A DNA stretch of 64,000 nucleotides from Panicum virgatum (Eukaryota > Streptophyta > Magnoliopsida > Poales > Poaceae). The notes below the pieces were generated by a model that worked only from the letters and a program-made list of their open reading frames with translations, searched no databases and was not told the DNA's origin. Of this stretch, positions 23,878 through 35,400 are shown piece by piece (the stretch's first letter is position 1; each line of letters begins with the position of its first letter). The stretch lies in contig NC_053146.1 in NCBI RefSeq assembly GCF_016808335.1, positions 30,729,495 through 30,793,494 of the forward strand, written 5' to 3'. Both the position numbers and the translations under genes were made by a program.

Positions 23878-25113
23878 TCAAGGATAAAACTTGCGCAAGT
23901 TCTCAATGTTCCAGGAATTTGGTACCTCAGTGCCATCTGCATCAGTGATTCTGTATGAACCTGGTCTTGTAACCTTAGTTACGATGAAGGGACCTTCCCA
24001 TCTGGAATTTAACTTGTGCAGTCCTGTCTCATCCTGAATCCGACGAAGTACTAGATCTCCAATGTTGAAGGATTTTTGCTGGACGTTGCGATCATGATAG
24101 CGTCTGACTCCTTGAAGATATCTAGCCGATTGAGTTAAGGCGTTGACTCTGGCCTCTTCGACTGAATCTAACTCCAATTGTCGAGCTTCATCTGCTTCTC
24201 CTTCTTGATAGGCTTCTACTCTTGGGGATCTCCACATGATATCAGCGGGTAGTATAGCCTCTGACCCATAGGTAAGGAAGAAAGGAGATTGTCCAGTTGC
24301 TTTGCTAGGCTGGGTTCGCAGCCCCCAGACTACATGAGGTAGTTCTTGAATCCACTTGCCGCCTTTCTTGGTGTTGGCGTCGTAGAGTCTTTTCTTCAAG
24401 CCGTCGAGTACTAAACCATTGATGCTCTCAACTTGACCGTTTGCTCGAGGATGAGCCATAGAACCATATTTGACCTCGATGCAGGAGTTGTCAAAGAAAT
24501 CCCAAAAAGATTGTGACGTGAAGTTGGAGCCAAGATCTGTAATAATGGTGTGAGGAAAACCAAACCGATAAATAATGTCGGAGATGAAGTCCACTGCTCT
24601 ATCTGATGAGATCTTGACAATGGGCTTATACTCGATCCACTTGGTGAACTTGTCGACTGCTACCAGCACATGATTGAATCCTCCTGGAGCGACGGTTAAT
24701 GGTCCGATCATGTCCAAACTCTAACAGGCGAATGGCCATGATGGAGGGATTGTTATCAAGTTGTGTGCTAGGACGTGAGTCTTCTTGCCAAAGAACTGGC
24801 AGCCAGGACACCGTCTGACTAGGTCTTCTGCGTCCGAGACGGCTATTGGCCAGAAGAATCCTGACCTATACGCCTTGCCGACTAGTGTCCTTGATGCAGC
24901 GTGGTTGCTGCAAACTCCTTTGTGTATTTCTCGGAGGATGTCTTTACCTTCTTCAAGGGTAACACACTTCATGAGGATGCCTGAAGCAGAGCGCTTGTAT
25001 AGGTTGTCGCTAATGAGGACGAAACCCTTGCTGCGCCTGGTGATGCGGGCAGCTTCGGTGCTTTTAGGGTCAACATGTGGTGGAAGCTTGAATTCCTTGA
25101 TGAAATCAATAAA
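23878..25113 (-). pseudogene. pol: Element C integrase
   Basis: The minus-strand frame covers 24972-24721 and 24717-23878, separated by a TAG near 24720. The N-terminal zinc-binding part shows EIHKGVCSNH and RRCPGCQF (HHCC). The catalytic core shows SLDMIGPL (D), IITDLGSNF (D) and RANGQVESING (E), so the DDE residues are present. The C-terminal part (LNSRWEGPFIVTKV, ending ENLRKFYP) is the usual beta-rich tail without a chromodomain, as expected for Tat. Integrase inserts the cDNA into host DNA. The tandem-repeat array follows 130 bp after the stop. Confidence 0.85.
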
Positions 25114-25647
25114 CTATATTCGCCAATCTTCAGCAATCATCAGCACTTCTCTGACTGTGGCCGGGGCCTCCGTGTTAGTGGCTTGTTGGCTTTGTTCCTT
25201 GACTGATGGGTGGTGAAGTTCATGGACAAAAACTCTTGGTGGAACAGCTGCTCGAGTGGACCCAAGTTTGGAGAGGACATCAGCTCCCACGTTGTTGTTG
25301 CGATCGACGTGGTGGATTTCCAATCCTGAGAACTTGTTTTTGAGCTTTCTGATTTCTACAATGTATGCGTCTATTGTATCCTTGTTGACGTCCCATTCTT
25401 TATTGACTTGTTGGACGACGAGTAGAGAATCGCCGTAGACAAGTAGTCACTTGATGCCAAGAGACACTGCTAGTCGGAGGCTGTGTAGCAATGCCTCGTA
25501 TTCAGCTTCATTGTTGGAGACCTTGAACAAGATTTGGAACACATACTTCAATTGTTCTCCCTTGGGGGAGATGAACAAAACTCCTGCGCCACCTCCATCG
25601 ATTTTGAGTGAGCTATTGAAGTACATCACCCAATGCTTTGGAATGCT
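25114..25647 (-). pseudogene. pol: Element C second (archaeal-type) RNase H domain
   Basis: The minus-strand frame reads YFNSSLKIDGGGAGVLF, SNNEAEYEALLHSLRLA, YGDSLLVVQQVNKEWDV and NVGADVLSKLGS. The spacing of the acidic positions (E in NNEAEYEAL, D in GDS, D in ADVLSKL) fits the extra RNase H of Ogre/Tat elements. The first catalytic motif is FNSS where an FDGS-type motif is expected, so the first Asp is lost. Stops at about 25447 and 25114 break it. It lies between the first RNase H and the integrase. Confidence 0.75.
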
Positions 25648-27066
25648 CTAGGGTGCTGAAATTTGATTTTCACGCCATTCAGCTAAGAAGTCGACTAGTG
25701 CCTGTGACTTGATTGCTGTTCTTGGCTTGAAGTTGATTTCCAAAGCTCCCAGTTCAACTGCCCACTTTGAGATTCGTCCAGTGGCATCCCGATTGTGGAG
25801 TATATCCCCCAATGGGAAGTCAGTTATGACCGAGACCTTGTATTCATCGAAGTAATGCTGGAGCTTCCTGGAGGTAATTAGAATTCCATACAGAAGTTTC
25901 TGAATTGATGGATATCTAATCTTTGATTCAGAGAGTACTTCGCTGATGAAGTAGAATGGTCTCTGAACACCGTAAGTGTGGCCTTCCTCCGGGCGTTCGA
26001 CTACTATCTCCGTACTGACTACATGGGTAGTCGCAGCGATGTAGAGTAGTTCCTCACCGGGTAGTGGGGCTGTTAGAATCGGCGGTGACTGGAGATGATG
26101 CTTGAGATTCTCGAGTGCTTCCGCGGCTTCTGTAGTCCACTCGAATTTATCTTGTTGCTTTAGGAGTTTGAAGAAGGGTAATCCCCATTCGCCAAGCCTG
26201 GACAAGAATCGATTTAAGGCTGCCATGCAGCCTGTAAGCTTCTGGACGTCCTTGATGGTAGCTGGAGCGTCCACGGCCATGATGGCATTGATCTTCTCTG
26301 GGTTAGCCTCAATTCCTCGGTTACTGACGATGAATCCGAGTAGTTTTCCAGAGGGTACACCAAAGACACACTTGGTTGGGTTGAGCTTCCAGCGAAATTT
26401 TCGGAGGCTGTTGAAGGTCTCTTCTAGGTCAGTAATGAATTGATCCTGGGTCTTTATTTTGACAACGACGTCATCAACATAGGCTTCAACATTGCGATGT
26501 ATCTAGTCGGAGAAGCATAGCTGTATCGTACGCTGGTAAGTAGCGCCAGCGTTCTTCAACCCGAAGGACATGGTCTTGTAGGCGTATGCCCCGTAAGGGG
26601 TGATGAAGGCCGTCCTGATTTGGTCTTCTTCTTTTAGGGCAATCTGATGACACCCTGAGTAGCAGTCGAGGAAGGATAACAGGACACATCATGCTGTCGA
26701 GTCGATTACTTGATCAATACGTTGTAGCCCGAAAGGATCCTTCGGGCAATGCTTGTTTAGATCAGTGTAGTCGACGCACATCCTCCACTCGTTGTTGTTC
26801 TTCTTCTGGACGAGCACAGGGTTGGCCAACCAATCAGGGTGGTAGACTTTCTTGATGAACCCAGCTGCGAGTAGTTTTGCCAGCTCTTTCTTGATGGCCT
26901 CTTGCTTGTCCGGTGAGAACCGCCGTAACCGTTGCTTTTTTGGTGTTGCTTTAGGGTCGACCTTCAAGGAATGCTCGATCAACTCCTTGGGCACCCCTGG
27001 CATATCCGCTGGTTTCCACGCGAATACGTCTCGGTTGGCCCTAAGGAAGTTGACGAGCTCGAGTTC
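25648..27066 (-). pseudogene. pol: Element C reverse transcriptase and first RNase H
   Basis: The frame on the minus strand is continuous with gag-protease except for stops. RT motifs are PVLVQKKNNNEWRMCVDYTD, DLNKHCPKDPFGLQRIDQVI, a YKTMSFGLKNAGATYQ block and YVDDVVVK, the catalytic YVDD. The connection and RNase H part runs over 26280-25648 (ATIKDVQKLTGCMAALNRFL, RKLQHYFDEYKVSVITDFPL). In-frame stops lie at 27064-27066, 26689-26691 and 26503-26505, with another at 25648. The motifs are of Tat type. RT copies the element RNA and RNase H removes it. The copy is inactive as it stands. Confidence 0.85.
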
Positions 27067-30000
27067 CTATTTGTCACCCAGTCCTACTCCGATGATGGCT
27101 ATTTTGGAGTCGTATCCCTCTTGTAGCTGGATAGTCTTAGTGCCCACACTGTTGATTGGTTTAACCGATGGTTGGCTTGGCTTCTTGGAAGGCATCGACT
27201 CCTTAAGTGAGAGTTCTTTAGCAGCAGCAAGTATTTCGCTGATAGAGCTAGGAACCCGGATAGTAGAAGCATGATCTATTGCTTCCTTGTCGCACTCGAA
27301 GGGTTTGAGGAGGTCTCCCTGTAGCGAAAGGACTCCTGTGTTGCTTGGCATCTTGAGGAGCAGGTAGACATAGTGCAGCACTACCATGAACTTGGCTAGT
27401 GCAGGTCTTCCCAAGATAGCATGATAAGAGGACTCAAAATCGGCTACTTCGAATTTGATGTACTCTATCCGGAAATTCTGTTCTGTACCAAATGTGACTG
27501 GGAGGGTAACCGAGCCAATTGGAGTAGAGGAATTTCCGGGGACGATGCCGTAGAACGGAGCCTTGCTTGGAGTAAGCAGACTTATATAGTTGAGGCCCAT
27601 CTTTACCAGTGTACTTGCAAAGATCAGGTTGAGCCCACTTTCGCCGTCGATGAGCACTCGAGTAAGCTTGGAGCATTGAACGACTGGATCGAGTACTAGC
27701 GGGAACTTTCCAGGTTCAGAGAAGCTGGTCCACTGATCCTCCCTGGAGAAGGTAATGGGGACCTCTCTATATTTGTGTGGCCTCTGAATTGCAGGTTCGA
27801 CTGAGAGGATCTCTCTGAGTAGGAGCATCTGAGCTCGCTTGGAGAAGCTAGAATCTCCTCCAAATATGACGTTGACGACATTTTGCTGCTGTTGGAAACC
27901 ATCACGGTCTTTCTTGTCGTCTTCATCATCTTTGTCTTGTTCTTTCTTTGGAGCAGTTGCAGGTGCCGACTGGAAGGATTTGCACAGGATCGTACACTCC
28001 CACATCGAGTGGTTGCTCTTGGGGTGGATTGGACATCTTTTGTTGTGAAGTATCTTGTCGAACTGGTCTTGCGGCTTGTCGCCCTTCTTACCACGCGGTG
28101 AGCGATCCATAGTGCCGACAGTGTCGTCAGGCTGACGCTTACGCGTGGGATCCCGCTGGTTGCTGGGCCCTCCACGGTCGTTGTGGCACTTCCCATTGTT
28201 GTCGTTGTTGCGGCGGGGAAAGCGACTGCGTTCATGCTCCTCTTCATCTGCCCAGCGCTGCATCATGTCACGTAGATCTACCACCGTTTTGGGCCGATTA
28301 CGCCCAAAGTCGCGGTATAGTGACTGGACGGTGATGCCGCTCTGGAAGTAGTCGATGACGTCGTCGTCGACAACATTGAGGATGGTGGCTCTTGTGTCGA
28401 AGAAGCGCTTGACGTAGGATCTGATCGACTAGCCTTGCTCCTGCTTGATCATGGATAGGGCATGACGAATACCTACTCGATGTAGCGACCCTTGTAAGTT
28501 GTCGACGAACGCCTTCTTGAGGTCCTCCCACGAGTGGATTGACTCGCGCGCCAAGCTTTCAAGCCACGTGAGGGGTGCAGGCTCCAGGGCAATCGGGAGG
28601 TAGAGGACCTTGGTGTTGGTGTCTCCCCATACAACACTAATAGTGGTCGAGTATAAACGTAACCATTGAGCAGGGTCTTGCTTACTGTCGTACTTTTGGA
28701 TGTTCGTAGGCTTGAAATCCTTCGGGTACTCGATGTTGTCGAAAGCTTTGCTCAGTGCTTGGAAGCGGTCGGAGTTGTCCGCAGGTTGCGCTCTGCGTCT
28801 TGCGTTGATGATGTCCCGTGCGTCCACAATGGAATCGGCTACCTCTTCCCTATTGTTCCCACGGTTGTTGTTGTTGTTGCGGTTTGGCTGAGGGCCAGGA
28901 GCTTGATTTGCATGTGGTTGGCCACCTCTGGGGCGATGACTACTCGTAGCTTCCTGATCCTCTTGGTTTCTTCGGTTCTGCTGTTCCTGCTGCTGTTGAC
29001 GCTGGTGGCCTCCGGGGGTACGGCTTGCTTGAGGTATTACTGTTACGGTAGCCCTTGATCGCATACCGTGAAGCGAGGACAGGAGGTTTTGTTTCTCGAG
29101 TTGTTCAACAGCGTTTTTGGTGAGATTAATGACTCGTTCCAACTCAGGATTTTGGGGCATTGTCATGAGTCGCAGGGTTGCTTCTGTCATTGTGGCGATT
29201 GGTGTTCTGAAGATGGGATCTGCAGCATTGTTGAATTCGTTGTTGAGGTTGTGTGGCGGGAGATGAGCACGTTCGGCTGCACGAGTCCTGTGCACTTCTT
29301 TGCGTTGACTCCTTTCCCTTCGGGCTGTACGAGTCACTTCGTCTTCATCAGCTGGAGCGTCTTGTGTCAGGTTGTCTGCTGAGATCTGATCCAAGGCTTC
29401 ATTTGGATCATGGTGGCTTGGAGCACCTCCAGGCTGGATGATTACCGGAACCAAACGCTCGTGAGAGAAGCTTTCCAGGTCTGATTCGTAATCAGCTAGG
29501 ACAGTTCCGCCGGAGCCAATTTCCCTCTCGGTTTCTAGGGGAGTGCCGTGTTGAAACGGGAGATCATCAATGCTGGCGACTTCTCGTAGGTTGTCGAGTA
29601 GTTCTACGAGAGTATGACCTCGGCAAGATTTGAATTGCATCTTAGCCAGCGCATTGGTGATGAAATCCAGGCTATCTTGAGATGACTCGACTGGATCTGA
29701 GTAAACGTCAAAAACAGGTGCCTCCCTGCTAGCGGTGGCTGATTGGTTTTCGACGTGAAGTATGCGATCCAAGCTATTTTCATAGGAGGATCTAATCATC
29801 TGTTTGTAAACAAATGATGAATTGCGCAAACCAAAGACGGGTTGCGCGATAAGAGTCCCAATTCGAGTGGATTTCAGTTTGAGATCAGTCTGAGTCCGAG
29901 TAGAACTCGAGTTGTTTTCGAGTTTTGACTCGATCTCCTTGACAAGGTTGGGAAGCAACATAACGCCGTGATCATGAGATCTGGCGAGCTTGTTGGAGTC

Positions 30001-30144
30001 TTCCGACGTGGAGCTCTTCAGCGTGAGAAAGTTGGTTTAGTGGCTATCGAAACCGCCTGAACCATTGGCGACATAGACCCACGAACCGAAGATGAAGGTG
30101 GCGCCTCTGGGAGGCGTCATGGTGCTGAAAGCGAAAGTGGCCAT
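27067..30144 (-). pseudogene. gag: Element C gag-protease
   Basis: The likely start is near 30144 (MATFAFSTMTPPRGATFIFG), as in element G. One frame runs to 27067, broken by TAA at 30037-30039 and TAG at 28429-28431. The capsid-type core is around WLRLYSTTISVVWGD and SWEDLKKAFVDN (about 28680-28500). A zinc-knuckle variant C-X2-H-X4-H-X4-C lies at 27994-28035. The protease has LIDGESGLNLIFAS, where retropepsins of this group have DGGS, so the active-site Gly is replaced by Glu. A Gln/Asn/Arg-rich linker lies near 29020-28850. Gag packages the RNA and the protease cuts the polyprotein. pol follows in the same frame after one stop. Confidence 0.83.
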
Positions 30145-30190
30145 TGAACTCGCCGATGAACTCGCCAAGTCCCCTACCTGGCGCGCCAGC

Positions 30191-30605
30191 TGTCGGTGTT
30201 TACCGCCAAGCTTGCTCAGGGATTCCCTTAGCAGTAGGGTTTGTAGGTAGGGATCGACGGCTCTGGAACTCGATGGTGCAAGGAACACAAAGATTTAGAC
30301 AGGTTCGGGCCGTGAGTTGCGTAATACCCTACGTCCTGTGTGGTGGTTTGTATTGCCTTAGGTGTTGATGTGTTTTGAGGGGATCCCTGCCCGCCCTTAT
30401 ATATCCCGGGGGACAGGGTTACATGGAAAGTCCTAGCTGAATACAGTTGGAGTCCTTCTACAACACGATCGGGTAGTTTCCTTGTACTGCAGCTAATTCT
30501 ACGCCTATTCGGGTAGTTACAAAAGAGGTAAGGTACATCCATGAGCTATCCCTTACTCTAGAATATTCTATATCTATAAACAGTCCCGCTGCCCCAGGTC
30601 TGACA
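30191..30605 (-). repeat. 5' LTR of element C
   Basis: 415 bp, TGTCAGACCTGGGGC...ACACCGACA on the minus strand. The primer-binding-site-like GCTGGCGCGCCAGGTAGGGGA follows at 30190-30170. The TATA-like TATATAA lies near 30400. Confidence 0.9.
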
Positions 30606-32134
30606 GCAGTGGACTTGTCAAAGGGGACGGGGACTACTCTGCCGCAGAAATCTGCGCCGGCGAGTAGTTCCAATATCAGTGATGCTGGAAACGCTGGGGG
30701 TGGTGCTATAATCAATAAGCCGCTCCCCAAGTTTGCCATAAAGAAGCTCTCCATAATAAGAGCATCTGCGTAAGTTTCTTAGTACTTGTTTGCAGATTTT
30801 TATCTTTGAGTCGAGTACATTTTAACTCTTATGTGGATTCTCAGCGATGCGCTCCTGGAGGCTAGGGGAACAACTGAAGTTACTTCTGCCCAAAAACCTT
30901 TAGCGCAGAAGCCCCCGAGCATTCCTGATGCGGATGCTCGTGAGGTGGAGGATATGTTGAGTTCCATGCTGCGGGATTCACCAACTCCGGATGCTGAGCA
31001 GGGTAGCGAAAAGCTTCCAGAGGAAGGAGGAGGCGAGAAGCGCCCGGAGGAGACCCCCACAGGTAAGCTTGTTATGCATTTTCTCCAATTTTCCTTTTGC
31101 TATCGTTTTATTGGTTTTTGTAACCCAAGTTTTTCTCTAGATTCCCAAAATCAAGGGAATACTGTGGAGAAAATTGAGGAGGCGCCACGTACAGAGGCGG
31201 GTCCAGTGGTGGGGGCGAGTACTTCCCCTGCTTCACCGGGAAGTGCCCTACCACAAGAAGAAAAGTTGAAGCTTGTGCACAAGCTCTTAACAGTAAGTAA
31301 TCAAACAATTTAAGTACTTGTGTTTTGTTTGAGTAAGTAATCGAACAATTTGATTAAGTAATCGAACAATTTGAGTAGTAGATACTGATCTTTTACCTTT
31401 ACACTTTGGCAGGAGTTGTTGGAACAGGGGAGCAGCCAGCCCCGGGACGACTCGGAGCTACTCGCTCTGAGGGGCAGGTGAGCAAACTCACGTCTGAGAA
31501 GGCTGCTCTCCAAGGGAAGAACAAAAAGCTCTTCAAAGCCAAGAAAGGTTAGTCTCTGCCTTTTATATTGCAACCGACTAGTTTGATTCGTCTGGTATTT
31601 ATAATAGTTTTCCTTTTAATCGAGTACACATCCCTCACAAAATCGTTAAAGATTGAGGAAATCTTGGTACTAGATCTAAAGATTCTTATGTACCAAAACG
31701 CAGATGAGATTGAAAAGCTCAAGAGGATCAAGGAGGACTCTGACAAAGAGATGGCAACAGCTCTCCAGAAATTGAAGAACTTGTCATAGTCCAAGGACGC
31801 ACTGCAACAGGAGCTCGAGGAGCTTATGGTTGCGGCTCGAGCTATGGCGGACATCGCGGAGGTTCCGGAGGGGAATGAAGAGCCGCTTACGTTGGCAAGG
31901 AAGCTACAGAAAGTTCCCGAATGTTTTCTGCAGTACGTTTCCACGACCACCCGACAGTACATGGGACACGTGCTTGGGTTGGTTAAGTCCTACTGGCCAT
32001 AGACGCCACTTGATCCGCTGGGGGAGGGTGCAAAGGCAGACTATAGCAATGATCAGTTTGATCAATATCTTGAAGAAACCTCACCCATTGCGGATAGGAT
32101 AATGGACAGTTTGAACAGGGCCTCATCCTCTTGA
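30606..32134 (+). pseudogene. Element B aORF, 3' part
   Basis: This continues 10880-12311 after element C. Exon-like frames with GT/AG-like boundaries hold a Pro/Ser-rich segment (30606-30770), an acidic segment 30834-31062 (ending before GGTAAGCTTG), a charged segment near 31140-31290, coiled-coil-like parts near 31480-31550 and 31650-31790, and the C-terminal segment near 31900-32134 with a VLGLVKSYWP motif shared with A. A TAG interrupts that segment near 32000, and the final TGA is at 32132-32134. The order of parts equals that of the A copy, which confirms one gene split by the C insertion. Confidence 0.68.
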
Positions 32135-32489
32135 GATTTTAAAATGGTGTAATGGGCTGTTGGTGCCACAAGTACTGTTTTGGTGATGTACAAATATTTT
32201 GAATTTGTAATCCATCGAGTATCTGTTGTTTGAAAGGATTGGAAGATTTGGAAGATCCTTTGATTTGTCGAGTAGTATTGCTTAAAAGTATCGTAGAAAG
32301 TACTTTATAAGCTTGGCGGCATCGCGCCTACTCGATCTTTAGTGGTAGATACAGAATATTGTACCTGTAGATTTTTGCTTTAAGAGGCGAAGTGTACTCG
32401 AATTGGATCGAGTAGTTTGGTTCTATTCAGAACTTAGCGCTAGCCGGTTAGGATTGAATCCCATAGGATTAACCAAGTGGGAAAAGCAC
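32135..32489 (-). repeat. Element B: start of tandem-repeat array and spacer
   Basis: After the aORF stop comes a spacer with CGAGTA motifs and one repeat unit (GGTTAGGATTGAATCCC... AACCAAGTGG near 32440-32480). The array is then interrupted by S2 and resumes at 36351. Confidence 0.65.
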
Positions 32490-35400
32490 TGTGGCAGAAC
32501 CACCAGAATTATTCCGGCTCAAGTGCGCAGGCCATCACCATAAAGGCAACACCAGCTCAAACGCACTTCAAACGGAACAATTCTCGGTCTGTTGGGTAAC
32601 GTCCCGATACAACCACCGGTTCTCGGATCGAACAAGCATACCCCGCACGAAGGCGAGCCCAGAGATATTACAACCACAATTTTACAACACAGGCAAAGTA
32701 ATGATTACAAACCAGTTCAAACCATTATTACAAAACCAACTTTAGTAAAACAGTTATACAAGCCTTAAGTGTAAAACTTCAGAGTTAAAACAGCGGAAGA
32801 TAAAACTCGACGGCTACAACACGTCGCAAAAGTATACCAAGCTAGCCCAAGCAAGGTATCACTCGTCAAGGTCATTGCCGGCCGAAGACGTATCCCACTC
32901 TACGGACCAGCTAGGAGGCAAAGAGCAAGGATAGGTCAAGCTAGCGATCTGTTCCTCAAAACTCATACCTGAAAAAGGGTTTCAACAGCAAGGCTGAGTA
33001 TTCTAATACTCAGCAAGACTTAACCGTCAACGGGTATAAGTAGCCCACTTTAGCTAGACTATGCAAGGCTCTGCGAGGCTCTGGTTTTCCTTTTTGCTGA
33101 AAAACAATAAAGAGTAGGTCCTTACTATCAAGTTTTAGCTTTCAAGATTCTAGTTGATTAACCATTCTATGTAAGCAACTTCCATCCAATCATGGTAGAA
33201 CTCTAAGCAAACATCAAGATTGATCATAATATTATTGCTCTTATTACTCTGTGTGGCAAAGGGATCAAGCAGTCCCAAACTGTGAGAAGCAGACGATTCA
33301 AATCGAATTTATTAACCTGGCCAGGCAGACCTAACACACACGTCTGGAACACAGTCGGGTCATTCCCAAACAACCGTTTACCTTTCTTTCCGGCTTGTGG
33401 ATAGGGTCACTTCTCCCCGACTACAGGGCTCCAAGGTCCAACCTTGTCCCTCGAAGTCGCATTGTTGCGCAACATAAAAATAAAACCTATCCCTAAGAGA
33501 GAGTGAAAGGTATATCCACTCCCCGGTCCAATCGGCTACTAGGCTTGCCGCGTAGCATATTTACGGCATGTGGCTAGTACGTTCAAAAACTTAACCACCG
33601 CTACCACACACCGCGACCTTAGCAAGTTCATCAACACAGACGGGGTCTCACATAAAGTCATGATATCGAACACAACCCCGTCCGTCGTCCTTATATTGAT
33701 AACAGAAAGGTAAACAAACAATTCCTATAGAACTCGTGAGTGACATGCAATCACTCGACTTTTACCGGTCCTATAAGCTTAGCAAGTAGTCGAACTCAAG
33801 TCTAGTGTTCAGTACATAGGTTCCTAGGATCATGCATCTGGGGTTTGAATTCAAATCCTAAGAACTGTAAATGCATAAGCAAGTAATAACAGTAAATGAT
33901 AATAATTTGAAATATAGGTTATGTCCGGGGCTTGCCTTCTCGGTAGTCACTAACTATTTCAGCCCTGGGCTCTTCCGAACTTTGGTCCGGGGCTTCAGTT
34001 AGTACGGTGGTGTTTACTTGAGCTTCGAGATCACCTCCTTCGGAATCCGGGATTAGCTCGTACGTCCCGTCCGATAACACCGAAGTATCTATATGTGATG
34101 CAAGAACAGCATTATAAACACACTCACGATGTGGCGAAGCTAAGCAAATAAAATTAAAACACACATGGGCAATCGTTTATAGAGTAGTAACTCAACACTT
34201 CTAACTACACAAGGCATCATGATCAACATCACAAGAAAGCTATACTAACTTCATAAAGTAAGTGGTGGTAGTGTCATAAAGCAATTAAATCAAGGTTTGC
34301 TAATAACTTAACAAATCAGAGTGCAAATAGTAATAAATTTAGCACAAATTACCCTAAACAGAATATGAACAGAGTAAGCTATCCTGTAAATTCCATGGCA
34401 AAACACGTAGCCATTTATTCATAATAATTCAATCATTCAGACCACACCTAGAACAAGATTGAATTACACAGGCTAAACCATAGTAAAATAGAAGCTCACA
34501 ATTTAACAGTAGACCTACACAGAAATGAATTAGCTACTGTGAATTTTTCATGATTTTATCTACACAGAATTAATTCTGAAAAAATAAACAAAACAGACAT
34601 TAGATTAACAAGATTCATTTTTAGCTCCTGTTATTATTCATGAACGGGGGCTCAAACTTCATGGACAAGCTAAACTATTCAAAAATATCACTCATAAATA
34701 TTTTCATGATTTAAAATCAACATAAACTATTTATCATAATTAAAGTCTTCTAAACAAGGATTAAATCAAATAAATAGCTACACATGAGAACTGACCACAA
34801 AATTTTTATAGAAATACTATAGTTACATTAATAAACCACCATAAAAATTTCAGAGCAAGACATGGTTTCAATCATCAGTTAAGGAAAAAGATAAAACAAC
34901 TAGCCTTTATGTACCTAATGACACAAATCAACTTGTACAGCAAAAACTTGCAACAAACACCCAGCTTATTATGATTCTACTGCAAGGAGCTACTCTCAAG
35001 GATTCCAGAACAACTGGATTTGCTAATTTACGAATTTTCTATGAATTTCTATTGAATTTCAAAGTTCACTACAAAAAATTACAAAGGAGCCCTTGCTGCT
35101 ACTATTCATCTGAGTCTACGGCTATTCAAATAACCCCCTGGGGTTTTGATTCTTCTCAACCCGAGGTACTTGGCTGGGTCAGAGAGGGGGCGCGGGGTTT
35201 GACCGGCCGATTCCCGGTGAGGGGATCACCGGCGGCGAGGGTGGAGGGGTGTGGGAGCTTCACTGGTTCAAGGCTCACCTCAGGGTGGTCTTGGGGTGCG
35301 GGGAGGGGCTCGGAGGCGGCGGCTCGATGGAGCAGGGCGGCGGCGGCGGAAGTTCGACGGCGGCTAGGGTGCTCCGGTGAGGGTTCGACGAGGGGAGGTG

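Larger units (their letters stand above)
12312..30605 (-). mobile_element. Element C: Tat-type Ty3/gypsy retrotransposon with pol, inside element B
   Basis: The 5' LTR is 30191-30605 and the 3' LTR remnant 12312-12540. The flanks GCAGC (12307-12311) and GCAGT (30606-30610) are a near-perfect target duplication inside B's aORF. Element order on the minus strand is: LTR, primer-binding site, gag-protease (30144-27067), RT-RNase H (27066-25648), second RNase H (25647-25114), integrase (25113-23878), tandem repeats (23750-23100), antisense aORF remnant (about 21600-22975). The stretch between 12541 and about 21590 is element A. C lacks the rest of its 3' LTR, its 3' UTR and the first part of its aORF, so a deletion followed A's insertion. 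All enzymes are recognisable but carry in-frame stops. Confidence 0.82.
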
